Positions 33,139 through 42,917 of a stretch of DNA of 64,000 nt are shown here, piece after piece. The stretch is taken from contig NZ_JAUSNR010000019.1 in assembly GCF_030656345.1 (NCBI RefSeq), forward strand, positions 248,001-312,000. The letters run 5' to 3'. Below the pieces are notes generated by a model. The model was not told the origin of the DNA and did no database searches. It worked only from the letters and a program-made list of their open reading frames with translations. Source of the stretch: Pseudotabrizicola sp. Lineage in GTDB: Bacteria > Pseudomonadota > Alphaproteobacteria > Rhodobacterales > Rhodobacteraceae. The position numbers and the translations under genes are program-made. Every line of letters starts with the position of its first letter. Positions within the stretch are counted from its first letter, which is position 1.

Positions 33139-33827
33139 TGCTGTTCGCCGCCGGCTTCGGCACCCGCATGGGCGCACTGACCGCACATCAGCCCAAACCG
33201 CTGGTCAGGGTTGCCGGCCTGCCGCTGATTGACCACGCAAGGCAGATCGCCGCGCAGGCCGGGGTGACGCATCTGGTGGCAAATCTGCACTACCTCGGCG
33301 ACCAGCTCGCCGCGCATCTTATGGGCAGCAACGTGGCGCTGTCGTGGGAGCGGGATGCGATCCTTGATACCGGCGGCGGGCTGAAGGCCGCGCTGCCGCT
33401 GCTCGGCCCCGGGCCTGTGCTGACACTGAACACCGATGCGGTCTGGACCGGGGCCAACCCGCTGACCCGGCTGATGCAGGCGTGGGACGACACGAAGATG
33501 GACCAGCTGTTCCTGCTGCTGCCCGCAGCACAGGCCTGCAGCGCCACGGGCCGGTCTGATTTTGTGATGGACGATGCGGGCCGTGTCGACTGGGCCAAGG
33601 GTCGGGACGGGTATCTTTATCTGGGCGCACAGATCATCCATCCGCGCCTTCTGACCGAGACCGAAGCGTCATTTTCGCTGCATGGCCCGTGGAGCCGGTC
33701 AATGGCCGCAGGCCGCGCTTACGGTGTGTTGCACAAGGGCGACTGGTGCGATGTCGGCCATCCGGAAGGCATTGCCGCGGCCGAAGCCATGGTGTCGGCA
33801 AAGGATTGCCCCGATGTTCAGCCCTGA
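33117..33827 (+). CDS. murU: N-acetylmuramate alpha-1-phosphate uridylyltransferase (MurU-like)
   Basis: A 236-residue nucleotidyltransferase. The N-terminal LFAAGFGTRMGALTAHQPKPLV signature, split here by one non-consensus position, the LDTGGGLKAALPLL region and the LTLNTDAVW metal site fit the MurU/RmlA-type family. It would convert MurNAc-1-phosphate to UDP-MurNAc in peptidoglycan recycling, after AmgK. It overlaps both neighbours, being 14 bases into addB. Confidence 0.85.
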   Translation: MRQPYPLMLFAAGFGTRMGALTAHQPKPLVRVAGLPLIDHARQIAAQAGVTHLVANLHYLGDQLAAHLMGSNVALSWERDAILDTGGGLKAALPLLGPGPVLTLNTDAVWTGANPLTRLMQAWDDTKMDQLFLLLPAAQACSATGRSDFVMDDAGRVDWAKGRDGYLYLGAQIIHPRLLTETEASFSLHGPWSRSMAAGRAYGVLHKGDWCDVGHPEGIAAAEAMVSAKDCPDVQP

Positions 33828-36771
33828 CGAGCCCCGCCTGTTCGCCGTTCCGCCCGGCGTGGATTTCCCTGCCGCGCTGGTCGCGGGCCTGCGCGCACGG
33901 ATGCAGGGCCAACCCCCCGAGTCGATGGCGCGGGTGACGCTGTACCTGAACACCACCCGGATGCGGCGCCGTGTGGTTCAGCTGTTCGGCCAGCAGGGGG
34001 CGGGGTTCCTGCCGCGCATCCGGCTGGTGACAGATCTGGAAGCGGACGCCGCCGCCCCTGCCCTGCCACCCGCCATCCCTGCCCTGCGCAGCAAGCTGCA
34101 ACTGACCGTGCTGATCGGGCGGCTGCTGGACACTCTGCCCGACCTTGCGCCGCGCTCTGCCTTGGCCGATCTGGCCGACAGCCTGTCCGCCCTGATGTCG
34201 GAAATGCAGGGCGAAGGCGTGACGCCAGACCGGATTGCCGGGCTGGATGTGTCGGACCATTCTGAACACTGGGCGCGCACCCGCGAATTCCTGACCATCA
34301 TCGCGCCATTCTTCGCCGATGACAGCCAGATCGATGCCGAAGGGCGTCAACGCCGGCTTGTGCAGATGCTGGCCGAGCTTTGGTCCGCCATGCCGCCGAA
34401 TGATCCGGTAATCATTGCCGGATCAACAGGGTCGCGCGGAACCACGGCGCTGCTGATGCAGGCGGTGGCCCGGCTGCCGCATGGCGCGATCATCCTGCCC
34501 GGTTATGATTTCGACATGCCGGAACAGGTCTGGCAGGGGCTGGATGACGCGCTGACCAGTGAAGATCACCCGCAATACCGCTTCCACCGGCTGATGGCGC
34601 TGACAGGCTCTACGCCTGCGGACATTCGGCCTTGGCACGACACCCCGCCGCCAAGTGCGGCACGCAACAAGGTGGTGTCGCTGGCCCTGCGCCCTGCCCC
34701 GGTGACCGATCAGTGGCTGGTCGAGGGGCCGTCGTTGCCTGACCTGACCATGGCGATGGAAGGGGCGACGCTGATGGAAGCACCCTCGCCCAGACAGGAG
34801 GCCCTGTCGATCGCGCTGATCCTGCGCGACGCGGCGGAACGGCGGGTTCCGGCGGCGCTGATCTCACCCGACAGGGTGCTGACCCGTCAGGTGGCAGCGG
34901 CTTTGGACCGTTGGGGCATCCGCCCGGATGACAGCGCCGGGGTGCCGCTGAACCAGTCTGCCCCCGGACGATTTCTGCGCCATGTTGTGCGGTTGTTCGG
35001 GCAAAAGCTGACCTCTGACGCGCTGCTGACCATGCTGAAGCATCCGCTGACAGCCTCGGCGATGGACCGGGGGCAACACTTGCTGTTGTCGCGCGATCTG
35101 GAGCTGAAGCTGCGGCGGGAAGGCCCCGCCTTTCCGACCGGGCCGGATCTGATCAGCTGGGCGATGGTGCAGCGCAATGACCATGCGCTTGGCTGGGCAA
35201 CCGCCTTGGCCGGGGCGCTGGACGGGCTGGCAGAGGCAGGCCCGGTGCATCTGGCAGATCACCTTGCCCGCACGCGCACGCTTGCCGAACGCCTGTCACG
35301 CGGCCCGGCCCCCGATGGCACCGGGCGGCTGTGGGAAGAAGCGGCGGGTGAGGCGGCGCAGGCGTTTCTGTGCCAGCTGGAGGCAGAGGCCGGTCACGGC
35401 GGCACCCTGACCCCCGGCGAATTCCGCGATCTGTTCGAAGGGTTGATCTCGGGCGAAGAGGTGCGCGCGCCGATGATCGCGCATCCCGGCATCATGATCT
35501 GGGGCACGCTGGAGGCGCGGGTTCAGGGGGCAGAGCTGGTCATTCTGGCCGGACTGAACGATGGCACATGGCCCGCCCTGCCCCCGCCAGACCCCTGGCT
35601 GAACCGCAAGATGCGGATGGATGCGGGGCTCTTGTTGCCCGAACGCCGGATCGGACTGTCAGCGCATGATTTTCAACAGGCGGTTGCCGCGCCGCAGGTG
35701 GTGCTGTCGCGCGCGCTGCGCAATGCCGAGGCCGAAACCGTGCCATCGCGCTGGATCAACCGCCTGACCAACCTGATGGACGGGCTGCCGGTGCGCAACG
35801 GCCCTGAGGCGCTGCGCCAGATGCGCGCGCGCGGGCAGGTGTGGCTGGACCGCGCCGCCGCGATGGACAGGCCGCTGGCAGACCCGGATGCCGGGCTGCG
35901 CCCGGCGCGGCGCCCGTCGCCCTGCCCGCCGCTGGCGGCGCGACCCGATGCCCTGTCGCTGACCCGGATCGAGGTGCTGATCCGTGATCCCTACGCCATC
36001 TATGCCGACAAGGTGCTGAACCTGCGCCCGCTGGACCCGATCCGACAGGCCCCCGATGCGCGCGACCGTGGGACGGTGGTTCACGCTGTTCTGGAATGTT
36101 TCGCGCGCGAAAGACCGCAGGATGAAGACCGCGACGCCGCCTATACGCGCCTGATGCAGATCACCGCCCGGGTGCTGGAGGCAAAGGTGCCATGGCCCGC
36201 CGCCCGCGCGCTGTGGTCCGCCCGGATGGAACGCGCGGCCAACCATTTCCTGACGGTTGATGCCGCCGACGGGGGCGAGACCATTCTGGTCGAGGGCCGG
36301 GGCGAGCTGCTGTTGCAGGATCTGACCTTCACCCTGTTCGGCACGCCCGACCGCATCGACCTGCTGCCCGGCGGCAAGCTGCACCTGATCGATTACAAGA
36401 CCGGCAGCCCGCCCTCGGAAAAAGAGCAGAAATCCTTTGCCAAGCAACTGCATCTGGCCGCGCTGATTGCCGAAGACGGCGGATTCAAGGGGCTTGGGCC
36501 GCAAGAGGTGGCCAAGATCACCTATGTCGGCCTTGGCTCATCCGGCAAGGTGACGGAAGATGAGATCACCGAGGACAAACTGGCCGCAGTGCGTGATGGG
36601 CTGTACCATCTGATCGGGTCTTATGCCCGGCTGGGTCAGGGCTACACCTCGCGCCGGGCAGTGTTCACCGAACGCTTCCCCGGTGATTACGACCATCTGG
36701 CGCGCTTTGGCGAATGGGAGATGACCGACAGGCCGGACCCGCAGCCAGTGGGCGGAAAGGCCGACACATGA
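33814..36771 (+). CDS. addB: Double-strand break repair protein AddB (alphaproteobacterial type)
   Basis: A 985-residue subunit of the AddAB helicase-nuclease. The inactivated helicase-like N-terminal part includes FAVPPGVDFPAALVAGLR and VIIAGSTGSRGTTALLMQAVA. The C-terminal PD-(D/E)XK nuclease region has GTVVHAVLECFA and LHLIDYKTGSPPSEKE, with the key aspartate and lysine in DYKTG. It works with AddA to resect broken ends to recombination-ready DNA. ATG 33814 lies in murU; its stop overlaps addA by ATGA. Confidence 0.93.
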   Translation: MFSPDEPRLFAVPPGVDFPAALVAGLRARMQGQPPESMARVTLYLNTTRMRRRVVQLFGQQGAGFLPRIRLVTDLEADAAAPALPPAIPALRSKLQLTVLIGRLLDTLPDLAPRSALADLADSLSALMSEMQGEGVTPDRIAGLDVSDHSEHWARTREFLTIIAPFFADDSQIDAEGRQRRLVQMLAELWSAMPPNDPVIIAGSTGSRGTTALLMQAVARLPHGAIILPGYDFDMPEQVWQGLDDALTSEDHPQYRFHRLMALTGSTPADIRPWHDTPPPSAARNKVVSLALRPAPVTDQWLVEGPSLPDLTMAMEGATLMEAPSPRQEALSIALILRDAAERRVPAALISPDRVLTRQVAAALDRWGIRPDDSAGVPLNQSAPGRFLRHVVRLFGQKLTSDALLTMLKHPLTASAMDRGQHLLLSRDLELKLRREGPAFPTGPDLISWAMVQRNDHALGWATALAGALDGLAEAGPVHLADHLARTRTLAERLSRGPAPDGTGRLWEEAAGEAAQAFLCQLEAEAGHGGTLTPGEFRDLFEGLISGEEVRAPMIAHPGIMIWGTLEARVQGAELVILAGLNDGTWPALPPPDPWLNRKMRMDAGLLLPERRIGLSAHDFQQAVAAPQVVLSRALRNAEAETVPSRWINRLTNLMDGLPVRNGPEALRQMRARGQVWLDRAAAMDRPLADPDAGLRPARRPSPCPPLAARPDALSLTRIEVLIRDPYAIYADKVLNLRPLDPIRQAPDARDRGTVVHAVLECFARERPQDEDRDAAYTRLMQITARVLEAKVPWPAARALWSARMERAANHFLTVDAADGGETILVEGRGELLLQDLTFTLFGTPDRIDLLPGGKLHLIDYKTGSPPSEKEQKSFAKQLHLAALIAEDGGFKGLGPQEVAKITYVGLGSSGKVTEDEITEDKLAAVRDGLYHLIGSYARLGQGYTSRRAVFTERFPGDYDHLARFGEWEMTDRPDPQPVGGKADT

Positions 36772-39700
36772 CGCATGATGCAAGCCTTGCGCAGATGGCT
36801 GCGGCGCAACCGGCGCTGTCAACATGGCTGTCGGCGAATGCGGGGTCGGGCAAGACCCGGGTGCTGACCGACCGGGTGGCGCGGCTGCTGCTGAACAAGG
36901 TGCAGCCCCAGCACATCCTGTGCCTGACCTATACCAAAGCCGCCGCGACCGAGATGCAGAACCGCCTGTTCCGCCGTCTGGGTGAATGGGCGATGAAGCC
37001 GGATGACGCCCTGCGCGCCGATCTGACCGATCTGGGCGAAGGCGATGCGCTTGACGCGGGCCAACTGGCGCTTGCCCGCCAGCTTTTTGCCCGCGCGATC
37101 GAAACGCCGGGCGGGTTGCGCATTCAGACCATCCACAGCTTTTGCGCCACGCTGCTGCGCCGCTATCCGCTGGAGGCTGGCGTCACCCCCGGCTTCAAGG
37201 AAATGGACGACCGCACCGCCAGAACCCTGCGCGATGATATCGTGCAGGACATGGCAGACCGGCTTGCGCCCGCGCAGGTGGCGACTTTGGCGCGACACTA
37301 TACGGCGGAAGATTTCGGCGCGCTGATGAATGAAATCTGCATCCGCGCCGATGATTTTGCCCGCCCGCTGTCGCGCGCGGATGCGCTTGCGCGGTTTGAC
37401 CAGCCGGAAACCCTGACGCTGGACCGGCTGCTGGCATCGGTGTTTCTGGGGGATGAAGGCGATATTCTGGCCGAACTGACCGCCCGGCTGGCCGGCAGCG
37501 GCGTGAACGATCAGAAGGCCGGGAACAAGCTGGCAGCGCTGGACCCGTTTATCCCGGACCTGCGCAGCCTGCAGGTGCTGGAAGGCATCTTCCTGTTCGG
37601 ATCGGGCGCGCGGGCCAATCAAGCCAAGCTGAACGACTTCCCAGCCAAAGACCTGCGCAATGCCCTTGGGCCCTTGGGCGACCGGCTGCAAAAGCTGATG
37701 GGCCGGGTCGAGGGCGCACGCGCGGCGCGGGTGGCACTTGAGGCAGCGGAAAAGACCCTCGCCCTGCATGATTTTGCACGCGTCTTTCTGGGGCTTTACA
37801 CCCAGCGCAAGGCTGACCGGGGCTTTCTCGACTTCGACGACCTGATCCGCAAGGCGGGCCGTTTGCTGAACGATCCCGGCCTTGCGGCATGGGTGCTGTT
37901 CCGGCTGGATGGCGGTATCGACCACATTCTGGTGGACGAGGCGCAGGACACATCCCCCGCGCAATGGCGGGTGATCGAAAAGCTGACGGCGGAATTCACA
38001 GCCGGACGCGGGGCCAGCGACAAGACCCGCACGCTGTTTGTGGTGGGTGACAAGAAACAATCGATCTATTCCTTTCAGGGTGCCGATCTGTCAGCGTTCG
38101 AGGCCAGACGGCAGGAATTCGGTGCCAAGTTTGCCGCCATCGACCAACCGATGCAGGACCGCACGCTGGACTATTCCTTCCGCTCATCGCGGGCCGTTCT
38201 GGATGTGGTGGACGCCACCTTTGGCAATGCCTTTCCCGCCGCCATGGGCGATCCGCCCCGACATGTCGCGTTTTTCGACACGCTTCCCGGCCGGGTCGAT
38301 CTGTGGCCGCTGATCCCCAAGGCTGACACCACGGCGGATGAGGATGGCTGGAACCCGGTTGACCTGATTTCCGACAGCCACCACACGGTGGAACTCGCCC
38401 GGCTGATCGCGGCGGAAATCCGCGCGATGATTGATGCGGGCGTGCATATTCCCACCGCCAAAGGCGAAAGCCGCCCGGTGCAGGCGGGCGATGTGCTGAT
38501 TTTGGTGCAGACCCGCGGCACCTTGTTTTCGCAGATCATCCGCGCCTGCAAGCAGGCCGGGCTGCCGATTGCCGGGGCCGACCGGCTGAAGCTGGGCGAA
38601 GAGCTGGCGGTCAAGGATCTGGTGGCGTTGCTGTCATTTGTGGCCACGCCCGAAGACAGCCTGTCACTGGCCGCCGCCCTGCGCTCACCCCTGTTTGGCT
38701 GGTCCGAGGACCGGCTGTTCCGTCTGGCGCATGGCCGGGCGGACCGGCACCTGTGGGCCAGCTTGCGCAACACCGACGCGCCGGACACCCTGCCCATTCT
38801 GAACGATCTGCGCAGTCAGGCCGACTTTCTGCGCCCCTATGAGATGCTGGAACGCATCCTGACCCGCCACAAGGGGCGCCAGCGCCTGCTGACCCGGCTG
38901 GGGCCAGAGGCGGAGGATGGCATAGACGAGCTGCTCAATCAGGCGCTGGCCTATGAGAGCAATGATGTGCCCAGCCTGACGGGCTTTCTCACATGGCTGG
39001 AAAGCGATGTGGTCGAGGTCAAGCGCCAGCTGGACAGCGAGGGGTCAAACATCCGGGTGATGACTGTGCACGGGTCAAAGGGGCTGGAGGCACCGATTGT
39101 CATCCTGCCCGACACCGCCGACCGCAGCCCGCGCGACCATGCCGAAGTGATCCGGCTGGCAGATGGCTTGCCCGTCTGGAAAACCGCCGAAAAGGACAGC
39201 CCGCCGGATGTTGCAGCGGCGCTGGATCTGCGCAAAGCTAGGATCGCCGAGGAAAACCTGCGCCTTTTGTATGTTGCCCTCACCCGGGCGCGGTCGTGGC
39301 TGATCGTCGCCGGTGCCGGTGAGGCGAAGATCGCCAGCGGCAAAGAGGCGAAACCGCGCGAGAAATGGGCCTGGCACCGGCAGGTCGAAGCCGGGCTGAA
39401 CGCGCTGGGCGCACGCGCCGATGCAACAGGCCGCCTGCGCCATCAGGTCGGGCTGTGGCCTGCGAACGGGCTGGTGCCGGTGGCAAAGCCATCGGTTGCC
39501 ACCTTGCCCGGTTGGGTCGCTACCCCCGCGCCGGATGCGCCGCGTGATCTGGCCCCGCTGTCACCCTCCGACCTTGGCGGTGCCAAGGCCCTGCCAGGCG
39601 AAGGCGATCCGGTCGATGTGGCCAAGGCGCGCGGCACCGCCCTGCACCGCCTGCTGGAAACCCTGCCCGCGCTCGACCGTGCACTGTGGCCCGCCACAGC

Positions 39701-40130
39701 CCGCGCCCTGACGCCCGCTGCGTTCGATCCGGAGGCGTTCCTGTCCGAGGCGGCAGCGGTGCTGTCGATGCCAGAGGCCGCCGCCCTGTTCGCGCGCGAA
39801 ACATTGGCCGAAGTGTCCGTCACCGCGACCCTGCACGGCCAGCAACTGGCCGGCACGATAGACCGGGTGGTGCTCACGCCGGACCACGTGCTTGTGGTCG
39901 ATTTCAAGACCAACCGGGTGGTGCCTGACACCCCCGATCTGGTGCCTGAATCCATTTTGCGGCAGTTGGGGGCCTATGCCCATGCGATGCGTCAGATCTA
40001 CCCGGACCGGCAGATCGAGACGGCGATTTTGTGGACGGCTGCACCGAAACTCATGTATCTTGATCCCGAAGCCGTGACTGCAGCGCTTGGCCGGGCCCCG
40101 TTGCTTGACCTTTCGACTGGCAATGCCTAG
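36768..40130 (+). CDS. addA: Double-strand break repair helicase-nuclease AddA
   Basis: A 1120-residue UvrD-type helicase with C-terminal nuclease. Walker [21 protein letters not shown] is at the N-terminus. [17 protein letters not shown] (motif Ia), [14 protein letters not shown] (motif II), [16 protein letters not shown] (motif III) and [18 protein letters not shown] (motif V) follow in order. [17 protein letters not shown] (motif VI) and a nuclease core with [10 protein letters not shown] complete it. ATG 36768 forms an ATGA overlap with addB. Full length with all motifs present indicates a functional enzyme. Confidence 0.95.
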   Translation: MTHDASLAQMAAAQPALSTWLSANAGSGKTRVLTDRVARLLLNKVQPQHILCLTYTKAAATEMQNRLFRRLGEWAMKPDDALRADLTDLGEGDALDAGQLALARQLFARAIETPGGLRIQTIHSFCATLLRRYPLEAGVTPGFKEMDDRTARTLRDDIVQDMADRLAPAQVATLARHYTAEDFGALMNEICIRADDFARPLSRADALARFDQPETLTLDRLLASVFLGDEGDILAELTARLAGSGVNDQKAGNKLAALDPFIPDLRSLQVLEGIFLFGSGARANQAKLNDFPAKDLRNALGPLGDRLQKLMGRVEGARAARVALEAAEKTLALHDFARVFLGLYTQRKADRGFLDFDDLIRKAGRLLNDPGLAAWVLFRLDGGIDHILVDEAQDTSPAQWRVIEKLTAEFTAGRGASDKTRTLFVVGDKKQSIYSFQGADLSAFEARRQEFGAKFAAIDQPMQDRTLDYSFRSSRAVLDVVDATFGNAFPAAMGDPPRHVAFFDTLPGRVDLWPLIPKADTTADEDGWNPVDLISDSHHTVELARLIAAEIRAMIDAGVHIPTAKGESRPVQAGDVLILVQTRGTLFSQIIRACKQAGLPIAGADRLKLGEELAVKDLVALLSFVATPEDSLSLAAALRSPLFGWSEDRLFRLAHGRADRHLWASLRNTDAPDTLPILNDLRSQADFLRPYEMLERILTRHKGRQRLLTRLGPEAEDGIDELLNQALAYESNDVPSLTGFLTWLESDVVEVKRQLDSEGSNIRVMTVHGSKGLEAPIVILPDTADRSPRDHAEVIRLADGLPVWKTAEKDSPPDVAAALDLRKARIAEENLRLLYVALTRARSWLIVAGAGEAKIASGKEAKPREKWAWHRQVEAGLNALGARADATGRLRHQVGLWPANGLVPVAKPSVATLPGWVATPAPDAPRDLAPLSPSDLGGAKALPGEGDPVDVAKARGTALHRLLETLPALDRALWPATARALTPAAFDPEAFLSEAAAVLSMPEAAALFARETLAEVSVTATLHGQQLAGTIDRVVLTPDHVLVVDFKTNRVVPDTPDLVPESILRQLGAYAHAMRQIYPDRQIETAILWTAAPKLMYLDPEAVTAALGRAPLLDLSTGNA

Positions 40131-40167
40131 CTTTGCCTGTGAACATATTCCATTCAGGAGATACGAA

Positions 40168-40494
40168 ATGGGCGCTGCGACCGTTGCTGTCACCGACGCC
40201 ACCTTTGATGCCGAGGTCCGCCAGTCGGCCCTTCCCGTCGTGGTGGATTTCTGGGCCGAATGGTGCGGCCCCTGCCGTCAGATCGGCCCGGCTCTGGAAG
40301 AGCTGGCCACCGAATATGCCGGCAAGGTCAAGATCGTGAAGATCAACGTGGATGAAAATCCCGAAAGCCCGGCGCAACTGGGCGTGCGCGGCATTCCGGC
40401 ACTGTTCCTGTTCAAGGACGGGCAGGTTGTGTCGAACAAAGTGGGTGCTGCGCCGAAAGCGGCGCTTGCAACATGGATTCAGTCGGCGATCTGA
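40168..40494 (+). CDS. trxA: Thioredoxin 1
   Basis: A 108-residue cytoplasmic disulfide reductase with active site WCGPC (residues 32-36) in [18 protein letters not shown], cis-proline in [19 protein letters not shown] ribosome-binding site precedes ATG 40168. The gene starts 37 bases after addA and is followed by a strong terminator, so it can end the tsaE-addA transcript and may also have its own promoter within addA. Confidence 0.96.
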   Translation: MGAATVAVTDATFDAEVRQSALPVVVDFWAEWCGPCRQIGPALEELATEYAGKVKIVKINVDENPESPAQLGVRGIPALFLFKDGQVVSNKVGAAPKAALATWIQSAI

Positions 40495-40515
40495 TTGCTG
40501 CTGATCATCAGCAAG

Positions 40516-40546
40516 GGGCGGTCCTGCGGGGCCGCCCTTTTGTTTT
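40516..40546 (+). terminator. Rho-independent terminator of trxA
   Basis: A 9-bp stem (GGGCGGTCC/GGGCCGCCC, one G-T pair) with a TGCG loop is followed by TTTTGTTTT, 21 bases beyond the trxA stop. This is the clearest plus-strand intrinsic terminator in the window. Confidence 0.9.
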
Positions 40547-40590
40547 GCGCCCCGGTCGCCATATAAGGGGGCAAGTGACGGAGGCATCAT

Positions 40591-41151
40591 ATGGCAGACG
40601 ATAAATTCCCGGGCTGGCACGGCACCACCATTCTTGCAGTGCGCCGGGGGGGTGAGGTTGTGGTGGCGGGCGACGGGCAGGTCAGCCTTGGCCAGACCGT
40701 CATCAAAGGCACCGCGCGCAAGGTGCGCCGCCTGTCGCCCGGCGGGCATGATGTGGTCTGCGGCTTTGCCGGGTCCACCGCCGATGCCTTCACCCTGCTG
40801 GAACGGCTGGAGAAAAAACTGGAAGCCGCCCCCGGCCAGCTCGCCCGCGCCTGTGTCGATCTGGCGAAAGACTGGCGCATGGACAAATACCTGCGCAACC
40901 TTGAGGCCATGCTGATCGTCACCGACGGGCGCGAGCTGTATGTGATCACCGGCGCAGGCGATGTGCTGGAACCGGAGCATGATGTCGCCGCCATCGGCTC
41001 GGGCGGCAACTTCGCACTGGCCGCAGCCCGCGGGTTGATGGAATCCGATCTGACCGCCGAAGATGTGGCCCGCAAGGCAATGGCGATCGCCGCCAGCATT
41101 TGTGTTTATACGAATGGCAATCTGACGGTGGAAACCATCAAGGCCGTCTGA
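40591..41151 (+). CDS. hslV: ATP-dependent protease subunit HslV
   Basis: A 186-residue proteasome-type peptidase. The catalytic threonine follows Gly11 ([12 protein letters not shown]), so a propeptide is removed. [22 protein letters not shown] and [25 protein letters not shown] are conserved HslV segments. It forms the double hexamer proteolytic core with HslU (gene at 42914). A GGAGG-like ribosome-binding site precedes ATG 40591. Unlike most genomes, hslU is not next door: a toxin-antitoxin pair and a membrane gene intervene. Confidence 0.95.
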   Translation: MADDKFPGWHGTTILAVRRGGEVVVAGDGQVSLGQTVIKGTARKVRRLSPGGHDVVCGFAGSTADAFTLLERLEKKLEAAPGQLARACVDLAKDWRMDKYLRNLEAMLIVTDGRELYVITGAGDVLEPEHDVAAIGSGGNFALAAARGLMESDLTAEDVARKAMAIAASICVYTNGNLTVETIKAV

Positions 41152-41425
41152 CCTTTTGCGCCTGAACATAGGCCCGCAGGACAGCGTTCATGCGGGTCTG
41201 ATAGCCTTTGCCGTTGGATTTAAAGAATTCCAGAATGTCGGCATCCAGTCGGAGCGACACCATCTGCTTGTTTGCAGGCTCGACCAGAACGGCCTTGTCC
41301 CAATCTACAGGGAACTCCTCGGGACCCTCATAATCCCCCGCGTTCCTGAGGTGATCCCAATCGGTTTCACCCTTCCTCGCCCGGAGTTCGGCGAGCGACA
41401 TACGCTTCAAATTGCTCCCGCTCAT
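41138..41425 (-). CDS. brnA: BrnA-type antitoxin
   Basis: A 95-residue protein: the C-terminal [34 protein letters not shown] is a ribbon-helix-helix DNA-binding domain (split here between its strand and helices) characteristic of BrnA. The N-terminal [19 protein letters not shown] would bind and neutralise BrnT. Two starts fit, ATG 41425 and ATG 41401. It overlaps the toxin gene by up to 59 bases in another frame, and its 3' end overlaps the hslV 3' end by 14 bases, tail to tail. Confidence 0.85.
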   Translation of the reverse strand: MSGSNLKRMSLAELRARKGETDWDHLRNAGDYEGPEEFPVDWDKAVLVEPANKQMVSLRLDADILEFFKSNGKGYQTRMNAVLRAYVQAQKVRRP

Positions 41426-41654
41426 ATTTTCGTGCCCTTCGTGCGGTGATAATGCGAATTGAATCGCCTCGTCTGGTGTGGATCACAGCCAGAAAGACGC
41501 CATGGAACTGACCAACCGCGATCCTGCGATCCTCGATCTCGCTGCGGGCCATGAGAAGCAGATGCTCTTGCAGAAAGATCTCTGCGGCGTCGATGAAGTC
41601 TATGCTGTGCTTCTCAAGCGTAGCCAGACGTTTGGTTTCGTCCCATTCGAACAT
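41367..41654 (-). CDS. brnT: BrnT-type toxin (RNase)
   Basis: A 95-residue protein: MFEWDETKRLATLEKHSIDF, the family-defining start with W-x-x-x-K-x-x-x-N/T-x-x-K-H, then [31 protein letters not shown] with the RIITARRA motif. BrnT is a RelE-like mRNA interferase in Brucella. As usual for this family the toxin gene precedes the antitoxin. The pair sits between hslV and the gene for a membrane protein, interrupting hslVU. Confidence 0.88.
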   Translation of the reverse strand: MFEWDETKRLATLEKHSIDFIDAAEIFLQEHLLLMARSEIEDRRIAVGQFHGVFLAVIHTRRGDSIRIITARRARKYEREQFEAYVARRTPGEEG

Positions 41655-41665
41655 CTCAGAGGTTC

Positions 41666-41693
41666 CTTATGATCATTAGTAATGGTTCATAAG
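41666..41693. promoter_or_regulatory. Inverted repeat upstream of brnT, candidate BrnA operator
   Basis: CTTATGA (41666-41672) and TCATAAG (41687-41693) are inverted copies with 21 bases between starts; ATGATCAT (41669-41676) is an additional palindrome. The site begins 12 bases upstream of the brnT start on the minus strand. Further upstream a TTGACA (41791-41786, minus) with a weak GATAAG could be the promoter, and TGTCATGACA (41773-41782) is another perfect palindrome. The rest of 41694-41861 shows no gene. Confidence 0.4.
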
Positions 41694-41861
41694 TTCACCT
41701 CACGATCTGGATTGATCTTCACATGAGAAGAAGCGCTCTGAACCCACTTCTTCACAAAATACGCCTTATCAATGTCATGACAAAATGTCAATACAAAATC
41801 CCACCCTTGGAACGCCTGACCAGAACGGCTATCTGTTCGGCATGAATGAACGGAAGCATCC

Positions 41862-42917
41862 ATGATCGACCCACAAGATCTTCGCGCCGCCGTGCAGCGC
41901 GGGCTGATTACCGAGGCGCAGGCGGCGGGGCTGACGGGAATCGCCGAGGCGCGGCGGCAGGCGGTTGCGGGGGTGGCAACGGGAGAAGAGCCGTTTGTGC
42001 TGTTCAAAGGCTTTAACGAGATCTTCATCGTCATCGGGCTGACCATCCTGTTCACCGGATGGATCGGCATCTCTGCAGCACTTGGGGCCGAGGTGTTCAG
42101 CCCCGGCGGGTTTGATACCCTTCTGGTGGCGCTGGTCACGCTGGCCGGGCTGGCGGTGGTGCAGGGGTACTTTACCCTGACGCGGCGGATGATTGCGCCG
42201 TCGATTGCTTTGGCGATCATGTCGGCGCTGGCGGCCTGGGTTCTGGGCGCGGCTTTGGCGGATGTGATCGGCCTGCGCGGGCTGGCGGCATCGGCGGCAG
42301 GCTCTGCCGTGGTGGCCGGGCTGATGCTGCTGCATTACCAGCGCTTTCGGGTGCCGTTTGATGCGGCGATCATTGCAACTGCGGTGTTTTCGACCGTGTG
42401 GTCGCTGCTGGCCAGTGGTGGGGTGTTGCCAACGGATGGCATGGGCCTGCTGCATCTGTCCGGCACCGGACCCCTATCCATCCTGTCGCTGCTCTTCGGG
42501 TTGCTGACCTTTGCGCTGGCCATGCGGTTTGACATGTCTGACCCGCTGCGCGTGTCGACCCGCAGCACCACCGGGTTCTGGCTGCACGTGGTGGCGGCCC
42601 CGGCCATCGTCAACACCGTCGCGGTGTTCCTGTTGTCCGGCGGGCAGGGTGGCAAGCTGCTGCTGCTCGCCTTCCTGATGGCCATCGCGCTGGTCGCCCT
42701 CGCCATCGACCGGCGGTCTTTCCTCGTGTCAGGCGCAGGCTATGCGGTCTGGCTGATATTTGAGCTGTTCGACGGGTCGGCCATGGTGATCCTGTTCCTT
42801 GGCTTTGCGCTGGTCTTCCTTGGCGCGCAGTGGGACCGGCTGCGGTCTGCCCTGATGCGCGCCCTGCCGGCGTTTCCCGGCAAAACCAACCTTCCCCCCT
42901 ATGGGAGCACATTATGA
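41862..42917 (+). CDS. Polytopic membrane protein of unknown function
   Basis: A 351-residue protein: a soluble N-terminus (about 1-45, [20 protein letters not shown]) is followed by about ten hydrophobic segments (for example [65 protein letters not shown]). It resembles the DUF2157-like membrane proteins with an N-terminal cytoplasmic motif, but assignment is tentative. Its stop overlaps the hslU start (ATGA), so it is expressed with hslU. Confidence 0.7.
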   Translation: MIDPQDLRAAVQRGLITEAQAAGLTGIAEARRQAVAGVATGEEPFVLFKGFNEIFIVIGLTILFTGWIGISAALGAEVFSPGGFDTLLVALVTLAGLAVVQGYFTLTRRMIAPSIALAIMSALAAWVLGAALADVIGLRGLAASAAGSAVVAGLMLLHYQRFRVPFDAAIIATAVFSTVWSLLASGGVLPTDGMGLLHLSGTGPLSILSLLFGLLTFALAMRFDMSDPLRVSTRSTTGFWLHVVAAPAIVNTVAVFLLSGGQGGKLLLLAFLMAIALVALAIDRRSFLVSGAGYAVWLIFELFDGSAMVILFLGFALVFLGAQWDRLRSALMRALPAFPGKTNLPPYGSTL

